DNA of 64,000 nucleotides from Eubacteriales bacterium (lineage in GTDB: Bacteria > Bacillota > Clostridia > Christensenellales > Aristaeellaceae), in contig JAQUWD010000013.1 in assembly GCA_028693055.1 (NCBI GenBank), positions 17,429-81,428 of the forward strand, written 5' to 3'. Shown in pieces: positions 8,793 through 17,444 of this stretch (the first letter of the stretch is position 1; every line of letters begins with the position of its first letter). Made by a program: the position numbers and the translations under genes. The notes under the pieces are model-generated. The model was not told where the DNA came from. It saw only the letters and a program-made list of their open reading frames with translations, and searched no databases.

Positions 8793-9626
8793 ATGGATCA
8801 TAGCGTACAAAAAGTAACGGCTTATAAGGTGATTGCCGTTATCCTGCTCATCGTGCTGGCGGTGTTGTTCACTTTTCCCCTCTATTGGATCATCACCGGC
8901 TCCTTTAAGGACGCCCGAGCCATAAACTCTCCCGCGCCGGTCTGGTTCCCGCTGCAACCCACGGACGCAAACTATATCAAGCTGTTTACTAAGCCTGCCG
9001 GGTTATGGATGTTCAATACCGTGTTTCTCTGCGTAATGGCCATGGTCCTTACCTGTATTGCCGCCGCCATGGGCGGATATGCCTTGGCTAAGAAGCACTT
9101 TGCCGGTCGCGGAATCTTGTTTTCCATCTTTGTTTGCGCTATGGCGCTGCCAAAGCAGGTTATTTTGATTCCGTTGCTGAAGGAAATGGCGTTTTTGAAT
9201 ATTCACAATACGCTGTGGGCGGTCATTCTGCCTACGGTTGGCTGGCCCTTCGGCGTTTTCCTCATGAAGCAGTTTTCCGAGAACATTCCCAACGAAATGC
9301 TGGAGGCGGCGCGGATTGATGGTGCGGGTGAAGCGAGAACCTTTACGGATATCGTTTTCCCCATGATCAAGCCCGGCGTTGGCGCGCTAGCAATCTTTAC
9401 CTTTATTACCGCGTGGAATGACTATTTCCTGCAATTGATCATGCTCAACGATACGCAGGTTCTGACCATTTCGTTGGGAATTGCTAAGCTGCAATCGGAG
9501 CTAAGCACCGATTATGGCTTGATTATGGCAGGCGCGGCGCTAGGCTCGGTGCCCATCATCGTGATCTTCTTGATGTTCCAGAAATTCTTTACTCGCGGTA
9601 TTACCATGGGCGCAGTAAAGGGTTGA
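8793..9626 (+). CDS. Sugar ABC transporter permease (MalG/UgpE type)
   Basis: 277 residues, six membrane helices. Early residues FTFPLYWIITGSFKD are typical of the MalG family, and the EAA loop EAARIDGAGEARTF lies near residue 170. It ends with RGITMGAVKG, the characteristic C-terminus of this subfamily. It follows the first permease by 17 bases with GGGAGGGAGAG upstream. It is the second half of the translocation channel for the substrate bound by the protein encoded at 6497. Confidence 0.93.
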   Translation: MDHSVQKVTAYKVIAVILLIVLAVLFTFPLYWIITGSFKDARAINSPAPVWFPLQPTDANYIKLFTKPAGLWMFNTVFLCVMAMVLTCIAAAMGGYALAKKHFAGRGILFSIFVCAMALPKQVILIPLLKEMAFLNIHNTLWAVILPTVGWPFGVFLMKQFSENIPNEMLEAARIDGAGEARTFTDIVFPMIKPGVGALAIFTFITAWNDYFLQLIMLNDTQVLTISLGIAKLQSELSTDYGLIMAGAALGSVPIIVIFLMFQKFFTRGITMGAVKG

Positions 9627-9662
9627 TCTGCTATTGATCATTTAGAAAGGGAAGTTGAGTTT

Positions 9663-10580
9663 ATGGATAATTTAGAAAAATATCATGGCGTTATTCCGGC
9701 GTTTTATGCTTGCTACGAGGAGGACGGAACGGTCAGCACAGAGCGTACACGCAAGCTGGCGCGGCATTTGGTCAGCAAGGGGGTAAACGGACTATATGTA
9801 GGCGGCTCCTCCGGCGAGTGCATCTATTTGGAAAAAGAGGAACGGATGAAGATTCTAGAGGCGGTCATGAGCGAGGTGAGGGGCGAGTGCACCATCATTG
9901 CTCATGTTGCTTGCAACAATACCAACGAAAGCAAACAGCTGGCGGCTCATGCGCAGAGCCTAGGCGTGGATGCGATCGCCTCGATTCCGCCCATCTATTT
10001 CCATTTGCCGGAGTATGCCATCGCCCGGTATTGGAACGATATTTCTTCTGCCGCCCCTCATACGGACTTTATCATTTATAATATTCCTCAACTGGCTGGA
10101 GTGGCGTTAAGCCTGAATTTGTTCAGGGAAATGCGGAAGAACCCGCATGTGATCGGTGTTAAAAATTCCTCCATGCCTACGCAGGATATTCAGATGTTCA
10201 AGCATGAGGGCGGGAAGGATTGCGTGGTCTTTAACGGCCCCGACGAGCAGTTTGTAGCCGGACGCGCCATCGGCGCAGACAGCGGCATTGGCGGAACCTA
10301 CGGAGTAATGCCGGAGTTGTTCCTAAAAATGAACGAATATGTAAAGGCAAATGATTTCCAATCGGCACAACCCATTCAGCATGAGGTCAACGACATCATT
10401 GGAGCTATGTGCTTATGCCATGGCAATCTATACGCCGTGATGAAGAAAATAATGTTCATCCGGGACGGGCTGGAATTGGGCTCCGTACGGGAGCCTATGC
10501 CGGCGCTGATTCCCGAGGATGACGAGCAAGTCAAGCGCTGCGCGGAGATGATTGACAAAGCGATTGCAAAACACTGCTAA
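9663..10580 (+). CDS. nanA: N-acetylneuraminate lyase / dihydrodipicolinate synthase family aldolase
   Basis: 305 residues, the usual length for the class I aldolase TIM barrel. Visible: the GGSSGE motif (G-x-x-G-E carboxylate-binding loop) near residue 48, the Tyr in IIYNIP near 140, and the Schiff-base Lys in VIGVKNSS near 165. The NanA-like branch cleaves N-acetylneuraminate to pyruvate and N-acetylmannosamine; DapA-like relatives condense pyruvate with other aldehydes. Clustering with an amino-sugar-type importer, an AGE epimerase and a FadR-type regulator favours sialic acid breakdown. A DapA role is unlikely here. A kinase and a sialidase are absent from the window. It is the last gene of the operon, before a strong terminator. 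The symbol is inferred from family and context. Confidence 0.82.
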   Translation: MDNLEKYHGVIPAFYACYEEDGTVSTERTRKLARHLVSKGVNGLYVGGSSGECIYLEKEERMKILEAVMSEVRGECTIIAHVACNNTNESKQLAAHAQSLGVDAIASIPPIYFHLPEYAIARYWNDISSAAPHTDFIIYNIPQLAGVALSLNLFREMRKNPHVIGVKNSSMPTQDIQMFKHEGGKDCVVFNGPDEQFVAGRAIGADSGIGGTYGVMPELFLKMNEYVKANDFQSAQPIQHEVNDIIGAMCLCHGNLYAVMKKIMFIRDGLELGSVREPMPALIPEDDEQVKRCAEMIDKAIAKHC

Positions 10581-10595
10581 ACGGCGTAAACAGTG

Positions 10596-10628
10596 GGGCT
10601 GTCTCGATGGTGGGACAGCCCTATTTTT
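10596..10628 (+). terminator. Rho-independent terminator after the aldolase gene
   Basis: GGGCTGTC (10596-10603) pairs with GACAGCCC (10614-10621), an 8-bp perfect stem with a 10-base loop, followed by TATTTTT. Confidence 0.9.
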
Positions 10629-10766
10629 GCGCTTCGATTCGCTTCGTTGCCATGGGAACGCTATACGTACCATATAGGGATTTGCAGTACGTTTTCTCCC
10701 AATGCTCCAACCTGAGAAAGATGAAAAAACCGAAAAAAACCAATAGATTCCGCAGCGTCGCATTGG

Positions 10767-10795
10767 TTGCGAAAAACGGGAATATGCTGTATACT
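10767..10795 (+). promoter_or_regulatory. Sigma-A promoter of the darA-holB-ricT operon
   Basis: TTGCGA (10767-10772), a 17-base spacer and TATACT (10790-10795), 38 bases before the darA start. Confidence 0.7.
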
Positions 10796-10833
10796 ATAGA
10801 AGGAATCACAGATACATAGGGGAGGGATCGCGG

Positions 10834-11163
10834 ATGAAACTGATTATCGCAATTGTACAGGACGAGGATGCTTCCCGCTTGATCGGCCAATTGATGAACG
10901 ACGGCTTTGGCGTTACGAAGCTTGCAACCACGGGCGGCTTTTTGAGGGCGGGCAATACCACGCTGCTGGTAGGCGTGGAGGACGACCGCTTTCAGCCCGC
11001 TATGGACTTAATCGAAAGGGTTTGCAAGAGCCGTAAGCAAATTGCGCCTTCGCCCGCATCCATGGTGGGCATGCCCGGCTCGTATACCCCATACCCCATT
11101 GAAGTGGTGGTTGGCGGTGCTACGATTTTCGTGCTGACGGTTGATCAATTTGTCAAGCTCTGA
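10834..11163 (+). CDS. darA: Cyclic di-AMP receptor of the DarA/PstA (DUF970) family
   Basis: 109 residues, full length for this PII-like protein. The sequence opens MKLIIAIVQDEDA, continues FGVTKLATTGGFLRAGNTTLLVG and ends with VEVGGAT-type and FVLTVDQF blocks, all characteristic of the family. It forms trimers that bind c-di-AMP at subunit interfaces in the cytoplasm; its downstream targets are poorly defined. GGGGAGGG lies 8 bases before the ATG. The order darA-holB-ricT matches the Bacillus yaaQ-holB-yaaT region, supporting the identification. Confidence 0.93.
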   Translation: MKLIIAIVQDEDASRLIGQLMNDGFGVTKLATTGGFLRAGNTTLLVGVEDDRFQPAMDLIERVCKSRKQIAPSPASMVGMPGSYTPYPIEVVVGGATIFVLTVDQFVKL

Positions 11164-11188
11164 TCCGTTTGGAAAGGGAACCGCTTTG

Positions 11189-12205
11189 ATGGAGAAATCT
11201 CAGGGCTCGTCGCTGCCTGCGTTCATGGACTATCATGGCTTGAGCGCAAGCTGCGGCGTAACGCTTCACCAATTTCGCAGTGGACAGATCGTCCATGCAT
11301 ATCTGCTGACGGGCGCGCGCGGCCTAGGCAAAAGAACATTTGCCGAGGTGCTGGCCAGCGCCCTATTTTGTACGTCTGAAATAAAGCCGTGCGGTGTTTG
11401 TGAAAGCTGCCGCCGGGTGCTGGATCATAACGAGCCGGACGTGCTGACGTTGTACGCTGACGACGGTAAACAAATCGGCGTGGATCGGGTGCGGGAGATC
11501 ATTCGGGCCGTTAGCCAGCATTCCTTTGGGACAGGCTATCGAGTGGTGCTGATCGAGCCGGTGGACAAGCTGACGCCTCAAGCGCAGAATTGCCTGCTGA
11601 AATCGCTGGAAGAGCCGGTGGCAAAAGTGGTGTTCCTTTTAATGACCCACGAGCTGACCGCTACGCTGGGTACCATTGCTTCCCGGTGTGTACGGGTGAA
11701 GCTAAGCCCATGGCCGGACGAGCAGCTTCGGCAGACGCTGGAAAAACGAGGCTATGCTCCCGAACGGATTGATACGGTGCTCGGACTTTGCGGCGGGAAC
11801 ATCGGTGCGGCGATCGACCTATTAAGCGACGAAAAGGGAGATGCGGAGGCGGAGGCCTTTGTGAGGGAGGCGTTGGATCTTCACGGGGACGCGGCTGTTT
11901 TAAGCGTTTCCACAAGGCTGAAAGACAAACGGGAGGACGCGGAACGCTATCTGACGGCGCTGGAGCAGGCGCTGCATCAGACGCTGCTGGTTCAGGCGGG
12001 GCTTTTAACGCCGTCGGCGCTGGCTGCCTATCCGGTTGCATGGCAGAATAATGCCATAAATGCGCCCACCCAAGAAATAAACAAGCTGATGGATGCGGTA
12101 TTCACCGCCCGGAAGCGGCGACTGGGACAGGTCAACTGGCAGTCTACCGTGGATCACCTGATGATGACACTATTGGAGGAGCAACAAGTATGGCAGCAAT
12201 CGTAG
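11189..12205 (+). CDS. holB: DNA polymerase III delta' subunit
   Basis: 338 residues. The clamp-loader AAA+ fold shows a P-loop (GARGLGKRT) near residue 40, a zinc-binding cluster (CGVCESC plus an upstream Cys) near 65, the LLKSLEEP Walker-B-region motif and the SRC motif in IASRCVRV. It helps load the beta sliding clamp at the replication fork. I prefer the ATG at 11189 with GGAAAGGGA about 10 bases upstream; an in-frame ATG at 11141 would overlap darA. Its 3' end overlaps ricT by 16 bases, implying translational coupling. Confidence 0.9.
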   Translation: MEKSQGSSLPAFMDYHGLSASCGVTLHQFRSGQIVHAYLLTGARGLGKRTFAEVLASALFCTSEIKPCGVCESCRRVLDHNEPDVLTLYADDGKQIGVDRVREIIRAVSQHSFGTGYRVVLIEPVDKLTPQAQNCLLKSLEEPVAKVVFLLMTHELTATLGTIASRCVRVKLSPWPDEQLRQTLEKRGYAPERIDTVLGLCGGNIGAAIDLLSDEKGDAEAEAFVREALDLHGDAAVLSVSTRLKDKREDAERYLTALEQALHQTLLVQAGLLTPSALAAYPVAWQNNAINAPTQEINKLMDAVFTARKRRLGQVNWQSTVDHLMMTLLEEQQVWQQS

Positions 12206-13233
12206 GCGTTAGATTTAAAAATGCTGGGAAACTGTATTATTTTGATCCGGGCAAGCTCTGGCCTGCCGCCGGAGATTATGTAATCGTGGAAACCGCCCGT
12301 GGACTGGAATACGGGCAGGTGATCACCGGCGTGCGGCAGGTGGAGGACGAGCTGATTGCATCGCCCCTAAAGCAGGTGACGCGCATTTGCAACGAGGATG
12401 ACGCACGCCACGCGAGGGAGAACGAAAAGTTCGAGAAGGAAGCTTACGGCGTTTGTCAGCACAAGATTGAAGAACATAAGCTGGATATGAAGCTGGTTGG
12501 CGTAGAGCAAACCTTTGACAATACCAAAATTCTCTTTTATTTTACCGCCAACGGACGGGTGGATTTCCGATCGCTGGTGAAGGATTTGGCTTCCGTTTTT
12601 CATACCCGCATTGAGCTTCGTCAAATCGGTGTACGGGACGAAGCCAAGATGCTGGGCGGGCTGGGCCCCTGCGGCCGCCCCATTTGCTGCGGCAGCTTTC
12701 TGGGTGATTTTCAACCCGTCAGCATTAAGATGGCTAAGGAGCAGAATTTGTCCCTGAACCCAACCAAAATTTCCGGCGTGTGCGGACGGCTGATGTGCTG
12801 CCTCAAATTTGAGCAGGATCATTACGAAGCAACCCGCAAGCGTATGCCCAAGTTGGGTAAAGAGGTGGAAACCCCGGACGGCTTTGGCTCGGTGGCTGAT
12901 TTGAATGTGCTGAAGGAAACCGTTACCGTTCGTGTGAGCAAGGGTGACAGCTACGAATATAAGGCGTTTCCGTTGGAAGAAATCAAATGGGCCCGTCCTC
13001 AGCAGCCCGCGCCTGACCGTACCCACGATGCGCGGATTCAGGACGGAAAGGGACCCAAACGCACCCGGGTGAACCGCCCGTCCATATCGTCTGATACGGA
13101 AGCAAGCCCGGAGACGGACGACGAGCTACCCCTTGCGCAGGAAGCGCCAGAGGATCCAATGGAGCCTGTGGAGCAGGATAACGACTGGCGCAAGGCGGTT
13201 GAGGATGCATTAAACGCTGCTGAGAAAAAATGA
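12190..13233 (+). CDS. ricT: PSP1-domain protein, RicT/YaaT-like regulator
   Basis: 347 residues. The N-terminal half is the PSP1 domain, with GLEYGQVI early, a Cys-rich block around residues 155-205 (PCGRPICC, then CGRLMCC), and MLGGLGPCG. RicT works with RicA and RicF in Bacillus to stimulate RNase Y maturation of transcripts and carries iron-sulfur clusters; the Cys block here is consistent. After about residue 275 the tail is acidic, low complexity and probably disordered. It begins inside holB, with GAGGAG 8 bases upstream. RicA and RicF are not visible in this window. Confidence 0.9.
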   Translation: MAAIVGVRFKNAGKLYYFDPGKLWPAAGDYVIVETARGLEYGQVITGVRQVEDELIASPLKQVTRICNEDDARHARENEKFEKEAYGVCQHKIEEHKLDMKLVGVEQTFDNTKILFYFTANGRVDFRSLVKDLASVFHTRIELRQIGVRDEAKMLGGLGPCGRPICCGSFLGDFQPVSIKMAKEQNLSLNPTKISGVCGRLMCCLKFEQDHYEATRKRMPKLGKEVETPDGFGSVADLNVLKETVTVRVSKGDSYEYKAFPLEEIKWARPQQPAPDRTHDARIQDGKGPKRTRVNRPSISSDTEASPETDDELPLAQEAPEDPMEPVEQDNDWRKAVEDALNAAEKK

Positions 13234-13260
13234 TCACACTGTGAAACCTATGGCAGATAC

Positions 13261-13289
13261 TTGCATTCAAGCGTTATTCGTGTTATCAT
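13261..13289 (+). promoter_or_regulatory. Promoter of the ferredoxin gene
   Basis: TTGCAT (13261-13266), a 17-base spacer and TATCAT (13284-13289), about 50 bases before the ferredoxin start. Confidence 0.55.
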
Positions 13290-13340
13290 TTTCGCAGACA
13301 GCCGAAGAAGCTGTTACTGATAGCAGGAGGTGAATATCCT

Positions 13341-13511
13341 ATGGCATATGTAATTTCTGACGAATGCATCAGCTGCGGCGCTTGCCAGGCTGAGTGCCCC
13401 GTGGACGCGATCTCCGAGGGCGACGGCAAGTACGTAATCGACGCTGATAAGTGCATCGAGTGTGGCGCTTGCGCCGGTACCTGCCCCGTTGGTGCTCCCA
13501 AAGCGGAGTGA
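13341..13511 (+). CDS. Small 2[4Fe-4S] ferredoxin
   Basis: A 56-residue clostridial-type ferredoxin. Two C-x2-C-x2-C-x3-CP motifs (CISCGACQAECP at about 9-20 and CIECGACAGTCP at about 38-49) bind two [4Fe-4S] clusters with the pseudo-two-fold symmetry of the family. It is a low-potential electron carrier in anaerobic metabolism, for example with pyruvate:ferredoxin oxidoreductase or hydrogenase. AGGAGG lies 10 bases before the ATG. It appears monocistronic, with its own promoter and terminator. Confidence 0.95.
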   Translation: MAYVISDECISCGACQAECPVDAISEGDGKYVIDADKCIECGACAGTCPVGAPKAE

Positions 13512-13524
13512 GCCATTCAAAAAG

Positions 13525-13571
13525 CAGAGGACTGTATTCTTCCGTGTGCGGGGACAGCCCTCTGTTTTTTT
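13525..13571 (+). terminator. Terminator of the ferredoxin gene
   Basis: CAGAGG-ACTGT (13525-13535) pairs with ACAG-CCCTCTG (13554-13564), with one internal mismatch, followed by TTTTTTT. Confidence 0.88.
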
Positions 13572-13610
13572 GCTGTAAAACGGTACGTCAGCCATTGAAA
13601 AGGAGCGGCT

Positions 13611-14585
13611 ATGATCAGCCTAAGCCATATTCAAAAAACCTATCGAGTCGCCCGCCGAGATGCGGGCATGGGCAGCGCTGTAAAGGCGCTTTTTCATCGA
13701 GAATATGAAACCATTCGCGCCCTAAACGATGTGAGCTTCGTGATTGGAGATGGCGAGATGGTGGGCTATATCGGGCCCAATGGCGCGGGAAAAAGCAGCA
13801 CCATTAAGCTGATGAGCGGTATTTTGACCCCGGACAGCGGCGAGTGCACCATCGACGGCCTAACCCCTTGGCGCAGCCGCCGAGAGCATGTGAAAAATAT
13901 CGGAGTGGTATTCGGTCAGCGCTCGCAGCTGTGGTGGGATGTGCCGGTGATCGATTCCTTTGAGCTGCTAAAGGACATCTATGAGGTAGACCCTGCGGTG
14001 TACCGCAAAGACCTAAAGGAATTGACGGAAAGGCTGGAGCTGGGGGAGCTGCTGCAAACCCCCGCGCGTCAATTAAGTCTAGGGCAGCGGATGCGCTGCG
14101 AAATTGCCGCGTCCCTTTTACACCGCCCCAAGCTTTTGTTCTTGGATGAGCCCACCATTGGGCTGGACGCTGTGAGCAAGAATGCGGTGCGCGCATTTGT
14201 GCGAACCATGAACCGAGAGCATGGTACCACCGTTGTGCTGACCACTCATGATATGCAGGACATCGAGGCGCTGACGGAGCGAATCCTGCTGATCGGCAAA
14301 GGACGTATTTTGCTGGACGGCGGACTGGAAGAGCTGAAAAGCCGCTATGCCCGCTTCCGCACCCTTACGTTAAGCTACGATGGTAAACCTCTTCCCAAAG
14401 CGGTGGGCTTATCCGTGGAGGAGGCGAGCCACGGGCGCGCCGTATTGAAGGTGGATACACTGATGCTGCCGGTTTCCAAAGCCATCGCGTTGGTGAGCGC
14501 TGCGGTAGAGGTAAAAGATTTGTCCGTAGGTACGGTTTCGGCGGAGGAAATGGTGCTTCGGTTATACGAGGAGTTCAAGCTATGA
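13611..14585 (+). CDS. ABC-2 type exporter ATP-binding protein
   Basis: 324 residues. Walker A GPNGAGKSS is near residue 60, the signature LSLGQRMR near 150, Walker B LLFLDEPT near 175 and the switch His in LTTHDMQD. A C-terminal extension of about 80 residues follows the nucleotide-binding domain. With the two permeases downstream it forms a three-gene exporter resembling the COG4586-4587-3694 group, whose substrate is unknown. GGAGCGG lies before the ATG, and the gene overlaps the next by 4 bases (ATGA). Confidence 0.9.
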   Translation: MISLSHIQKTYRVARRDAGMGSAVKALFHREYETIRALNDVSFVIGDGEMVGYIGPNGAGKSSTIKLMSGILTPDSGECTIDGLTPWRSRREHVKNIGVVFGQRSQLWWDVPVIDSFELLKDIYEVDPAVYRKDLKELTERLELGELLQTPARQLSLGQRMRCEIAASLLHRPKLLFLDEPTIGLDAVSKNAVRAFVRTMNREHGTTVVLTTHDMQDIEALTERILLIGKGRILLDGGLEELKSRYARFRTLTLSYDGKPLPKAVGLSVEEASHGRAVLKVDTLMLPVSKAIALVSAAVEVKDLSVGTVSAEEMVLRLYEEFKL

Positions 14586-15385
14586 AAAAGTATTGGAGCT
14601 TCTTCCGCATCCGCTTTCAAACCGCGCTCCAATATCGTGCTGCCGCCATCGCTGGCGCGGTGACACAGCTGCTTTGGGGCGGTATGGAGATTTTGGCCTT
14701 TCATGCTTTTTATACCGCCGACCCCGTCGCCTTTCCCATGGGCTTTGAACAGCTTAGCAGCTATATCTGGCTTCAACAGGCTTTTTTAGCCCTTTTTATG
14801 ATGTGGAATTGGGATGCGGAATTGTTTGAGAGCATTCAAAGGGGAGATATCGCTTACGAGCTGGTCCGCCCCATCCATTTGTATGGCATGTGGTCGGTGA
14901 AGCTTCTGGCGAATCGACTGGCGAAGGCGGCGCTACGGTGTGGGCCTGTGCTGCTGGTCGCGGCGTTGCTGCCCGCGCCTTATGGGCTTTCGCTTCCTTC
15001 CAGCCTAGAAAGCTTTTGTCTTTTTTTGCTTTCCATGGCTTTGGGTGTGCTAACGGTGGTAGCCTTCGGAATGCCCGTTTATATCGCTTCTTTTTATATG
15101 GTGTCCTCCTTGGGGCTGCGCATTGTGGTGGCTACCTTCACAGAATTTTTTTCCGGGGCGGTTATTCCCCTCCCTTTTTTTCCTGCGAAGCTGCAAAGGA
15201 TGATGGAGCTTTTACCCTTCGGGGGCATGCAGAATTTACCGCTGCGCGTGTACAGCGGGGCGATTTCCCCTCGGGAAGCCCTGCAAGGCGTTGGCTTGCA
15301 GCTCATATGGCTCGCAGCGTTAACCGCCTTTGGCCTATGGGGAATGAAGCGCGCCGTGAAGAAAACCGTGGTCATGGGAGGGTGA
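14582..15385 (+). CDS. ABC-2 family permease, first subunit
   Basis: 267 residues, six hydrophobic segments starting near residue 20. It resembles COG4587-type ABC-2 permeases: KYWSFFRIRFQTALQYRAA start, then FESIQRGDIAYELVRP and VSSLGLRI. It overlaps the ATPase gene by 4 bases and is followed 4 bases later by the second permease, so the three are one transcription and translation unit. Export of a lipid, peptide or polysaccharide precursor is possible; the substrate is unknown. Confidence 0.85.
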   Translation: MKKYWSFFRIRFQTALQYRAAAIAGAVTQLLWGGMEILAFHAFYTADPVAFPMGFEQLSSYIWLQQAFLALFMMWNWDAELFESIQRGDIAYELVRPIHLYGMWSVKLLANRLAKAALRCGPVLLVAALLPAPYGLSLPSSLESFCLFLLSMALGVLTVVAFGMPVYIASFYMVSSLGLRIVVATFTEFFSGAVIPLPFFPAKLQRMMELLPFGGMQNLPLRVYSGAISPREALQGVGLQLIWLAALTAFGLWGMKRAVKKTVVMGG

Positions 15386-15389
15386 AGAT

Positions 15390-16166
15390 ATGCGGCTTTA
15401 TTTTCGTTATCTTGCGGTCGGCTTAAAGAGCCAAATGCAGGACAAGACTTCCTTTTTTCTGACGTTGATCGGGCAGGGGCTTAGCTCTTTCACCACCTAT
15501 TTGGGCGTGGCTTTTATGATGCGACGCTTTCATCAGGTGGACGGCTTCACTTATGCCGAGGTGCTTTTATGCTTTGCTACAGTGCTTATGGCCTTTTCGC
15601 TGGCGGAAACCTTTGCCCGAGGCTTTGACCGTTTTTCCGTGATGATTGGAAACGGCGAGTTTGACCGGGCGCTGGTACGTCCGCGCAGCGCGATTTTTCA
15701 GGTGCTGGCTGCTAAACCGAACTTTTCCCGGCTGGGAAGGCTGCTACAAGCGATGCTGGTGCTAGGCTATGCCATGCCCAACAGCGGCGTTCATTGGACT
15801 TGGGATCGGATATGTACCTTGCTGGGTATGATTTTCGGGGGAATGGTGCTTTTCTCTTCTTTATTTTTACTCTATGCCGGGCTTTGCTTTTTTACCACCG
15901 AGGGGTTAGAGGTTATGAACGTGTTTACGGATGGCGGACGTGAATTTGGACGTTATCCCTTAAGTATTTATGGAAAGCGAGTACTGCAGGTTTTCACCTA
16001 TATGGTGCCGTTGGCGCTGGTGCAATATTATCCGTTGCTGTACTTGCTGGGGCGCACCGACGATTCAAGGTGGATGCTGGCCCCGCTGGCTGCGTGCCTG
16101 TTTGTAGTTCCGGCTTACGGCGTTTGGCGGATCGGGCTTAGGCATTATCGCTCTACAGGCTCGTAA
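15390..16166 (+). CDS. ABC-2 family permease, second subunit
   Basis: 258 residues with six hydrophobic segments. The pattern FDRFSVMIGNGEFDRALVRP parallels the ERGDI...LVRP region of its partner, so the two are distant homologues, as in COG3694/COG4587 pairs. GGGAGGG lies upstream of the ATG. The stop codon falls inside the first of three GTAAGAAC repeats. Confidence 0.85.
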   Translation: MRLYFRYLAVGLKSQMQDKTSFFLTLIGQGLSSFTTYLGVAFMMRRFHQVDGFTYAEVLLCFATVLMAFSLAETFARGFDRFSVMIGNGEFDRALVRPRSAIFQVLAAKPNFSRLGRLLQAMLVLGYAMPNSGVHWTWDRICTLLGMIFGGMVLFSSLFLLYAGLCFFTTEGLEVMNVFTDGGREFGRYPLSIYGKRVLQVFTYMVPLALVQYYPLLYLLGRTDDSRWMLAPLAACLFVVPAYGVWRIGLRHYRSTGS

Positions 16167-16191
16167 GAACGTAAGAACGGCTCGTAAGAAC
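16163..16191 (+). repeat. Three short GTAAGAAC repeats at the end of a permease gene
   Basis: GTAAGAAC occurs at 16163, 16171 and 16184. The first contains the permease TAA stop; the longer unit CTCGTAAGAAC occurs twice. Confidence 0.7.
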
Positions 16192-16204
16192 CAGAAATGG
16201 CAAC

Positions 16205-16233
16205 TTGTACAAACGCAAAGATAATGGTATAAT
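16205..16233 (+). promoter_or_regulatory. Promoter of the yicC-remA-gmk-rpoZ-coaBC operon
   Basis: TTGTAC (16205-16210), a 17-base spacer and a perfect TATAAT (16228-16233), 27 bases before the yicC start. Confidence 0.8.
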
Positions 16234-16260
16234 AAAATTTACATCGAAAGGAGGTTCTCC

Positions 16261-17136
16261 ATGGAAAGCATGACCGGCTATGGCCGTGGAAGCGCTCGGC
16301 GGGATGGACGCGAAATTACTGTGGAGCTCAAAACCGTCAATCATCGCTATTTGGACGTATCCTTTCGCGCTCCTAAGAGCGTTGCATTTTTGGAGGATCC
16401 GCTTCGCGCCCGCATTCAGCAGGGCGGCGTTCAGCGTGGACATATCGATCTGTATGTGAATTATGAAAATCACCGGGAGGACGCACGCTCCATCGACGTG
16501 GATGAGGGCGCTTTGAAGGCGTTCCATCACGCGCTACATGGGGTGAATAAGCTTTTGGAGGACTACCGCCGCCCTACCGTAGCCGAGGCCCTCAGCCTAA
16601 GCGGCGCGTTAAGCGTCCGGCAGCAGGAGGACGACGGAGAGGTCATTTTAGAGTTGGCGTTGGAAGCCGTTGATCAAGCCGTAACCGCCCTGCTCGAAAT
16701 GCGCCGCCGGGAGGGCGACGCGCTTCAGCAAGACCTGCTGGCAAACTTGACTATTCTTTCCGACATCCGTCAGCAAATTGCCCTTCGCGCGCCTCAGGTG
16801 CCGGAGGATTACCGTCAGCGGCTAAACGCCCGTCTAGCGGAATGGAAGGTTTCCGAGGTGGAGCCTCAAAGGCTGGCGCAGGAGGTGGCGCTGATGGCGG
16901 ACCGATGCGCCATCGACGAGGAATTAAGCCGCCTTGACAGCCATATTGCCCAGTTCCGCGATACCGTACAAAACGGGCGCGAAACCGGAAAGAAACTGGA
17001 TTTTCTGTTGCAGGAGATGAACCGGGAGACCAATACCATCGGCTCCAAGGCCTCCGACGCAGCCATTGCCCAGCAGGTGGTGGAAGCGAAATGCGTGATC
17101 GAGAAGCTGCGGGAGCAGGTTCAAAACGCGGTATAA
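16261..17136 (+). CDS. yicC: YicC-family endoribonuclease
   Basis: 291 residues, full length. The opening MESMTGYGRG and VELKTVNHRYLD are diagnostic of the YicC/YloC family. The C-terminal third has the conserved EE-x-x-RLDSHI, TGKKLDFLLQEMNRETNTIGSK and EKLREQVQN blocks. E. coli YicC is an RNase linked to small-RNA decay; the Bacillus homologue lies in the same gene order before remA and gmk. AAAGGAGG lies 6 bases before the ATG. It is the first gene of a five-gene operon. Confidence 0.95.
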   Translation: MESMTGYGRGSARRDGREITVELKTVNHRYLDVSFRAPKSVAFLEDPLRARIQQGGVQRGHIDLYVNYENHREDARSIDVDEGALKAFHHALHGVNKLLEDYRRPTVAEALSLSGALSVRQQEDDGEVILELALEAVDQAVTALLEMRRREGDALQQDLLANLTILSDIRQQIALRAPQVPEDYRQRLNARLAEWKVSEVEPQRLAQEVALMADRCAIDEELSRLDSHIAQFRDTVQNGRETGKKLDFLLQEMNRETNTIGSKASDAAIAQQVVEAKCVIEKLREQVQNAV

Positions 17137-17154
17137 CGGAAGGGGAGAGAGCGA

Positions 17155-17442
17155 TTGCTTCGGCTGATCAATATAGGGTTTGGCAACATGATTGCGGCAG
17201 ATCGAGTGATCGCCATCGTCAGCCCGGACAGCGCCCCTGTCAAGCGGCTGATACAGGAAAGCCGGGAACGCAAGCGGGTGATTGACGCTACCCAAGGCAG
17301 ACGCACCCGTGCGGTGATCCAAACCGACAGCGACCATCTAATCCTCTCCGCCGTGCAGCCGGAAACCATTGCCGGGCGCGTCAGCGGCAAAGACTCGCCC
17401 GTCAGGGATGAGCCCATTAAGGACGAAGACAGGGAGGCATAG
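17155..17442 (+). CDS. remA: RemA family DNA-binding regulator (DUF370)
   Basis: 95 residues with a TTG start preceded by GGAAGGGGAGAG. The core [28 protein letters not shown] and [16 protein letters not shown] matches RemA, which forms ring-like oligomers that wrap DNA and activates biofilm-matrix genes in Bacillus subtilis. The position between yicC and gmk is conserved. The C-terminal 15 residues are acidic and divergent. Confidence 0.93.
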   Translation: MLRLINIGFGNMIAADRVIAIVSPDSAPVKRLIQESRERKRVIDATQGRRTRAVIQTDSDHLILSAVQPETIAGRVSGKDSPVRDEPIKDEDREA

Positions 17443-17444
17443 GC

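Noticed and set aside
13611..16166. The ABC-2 exporter considered as an antibiotic or bacteriocin immunity system.
   Set aside because: No precursor peptide, modification enzyme or regulator lies nearby; the substrate is left unknown.
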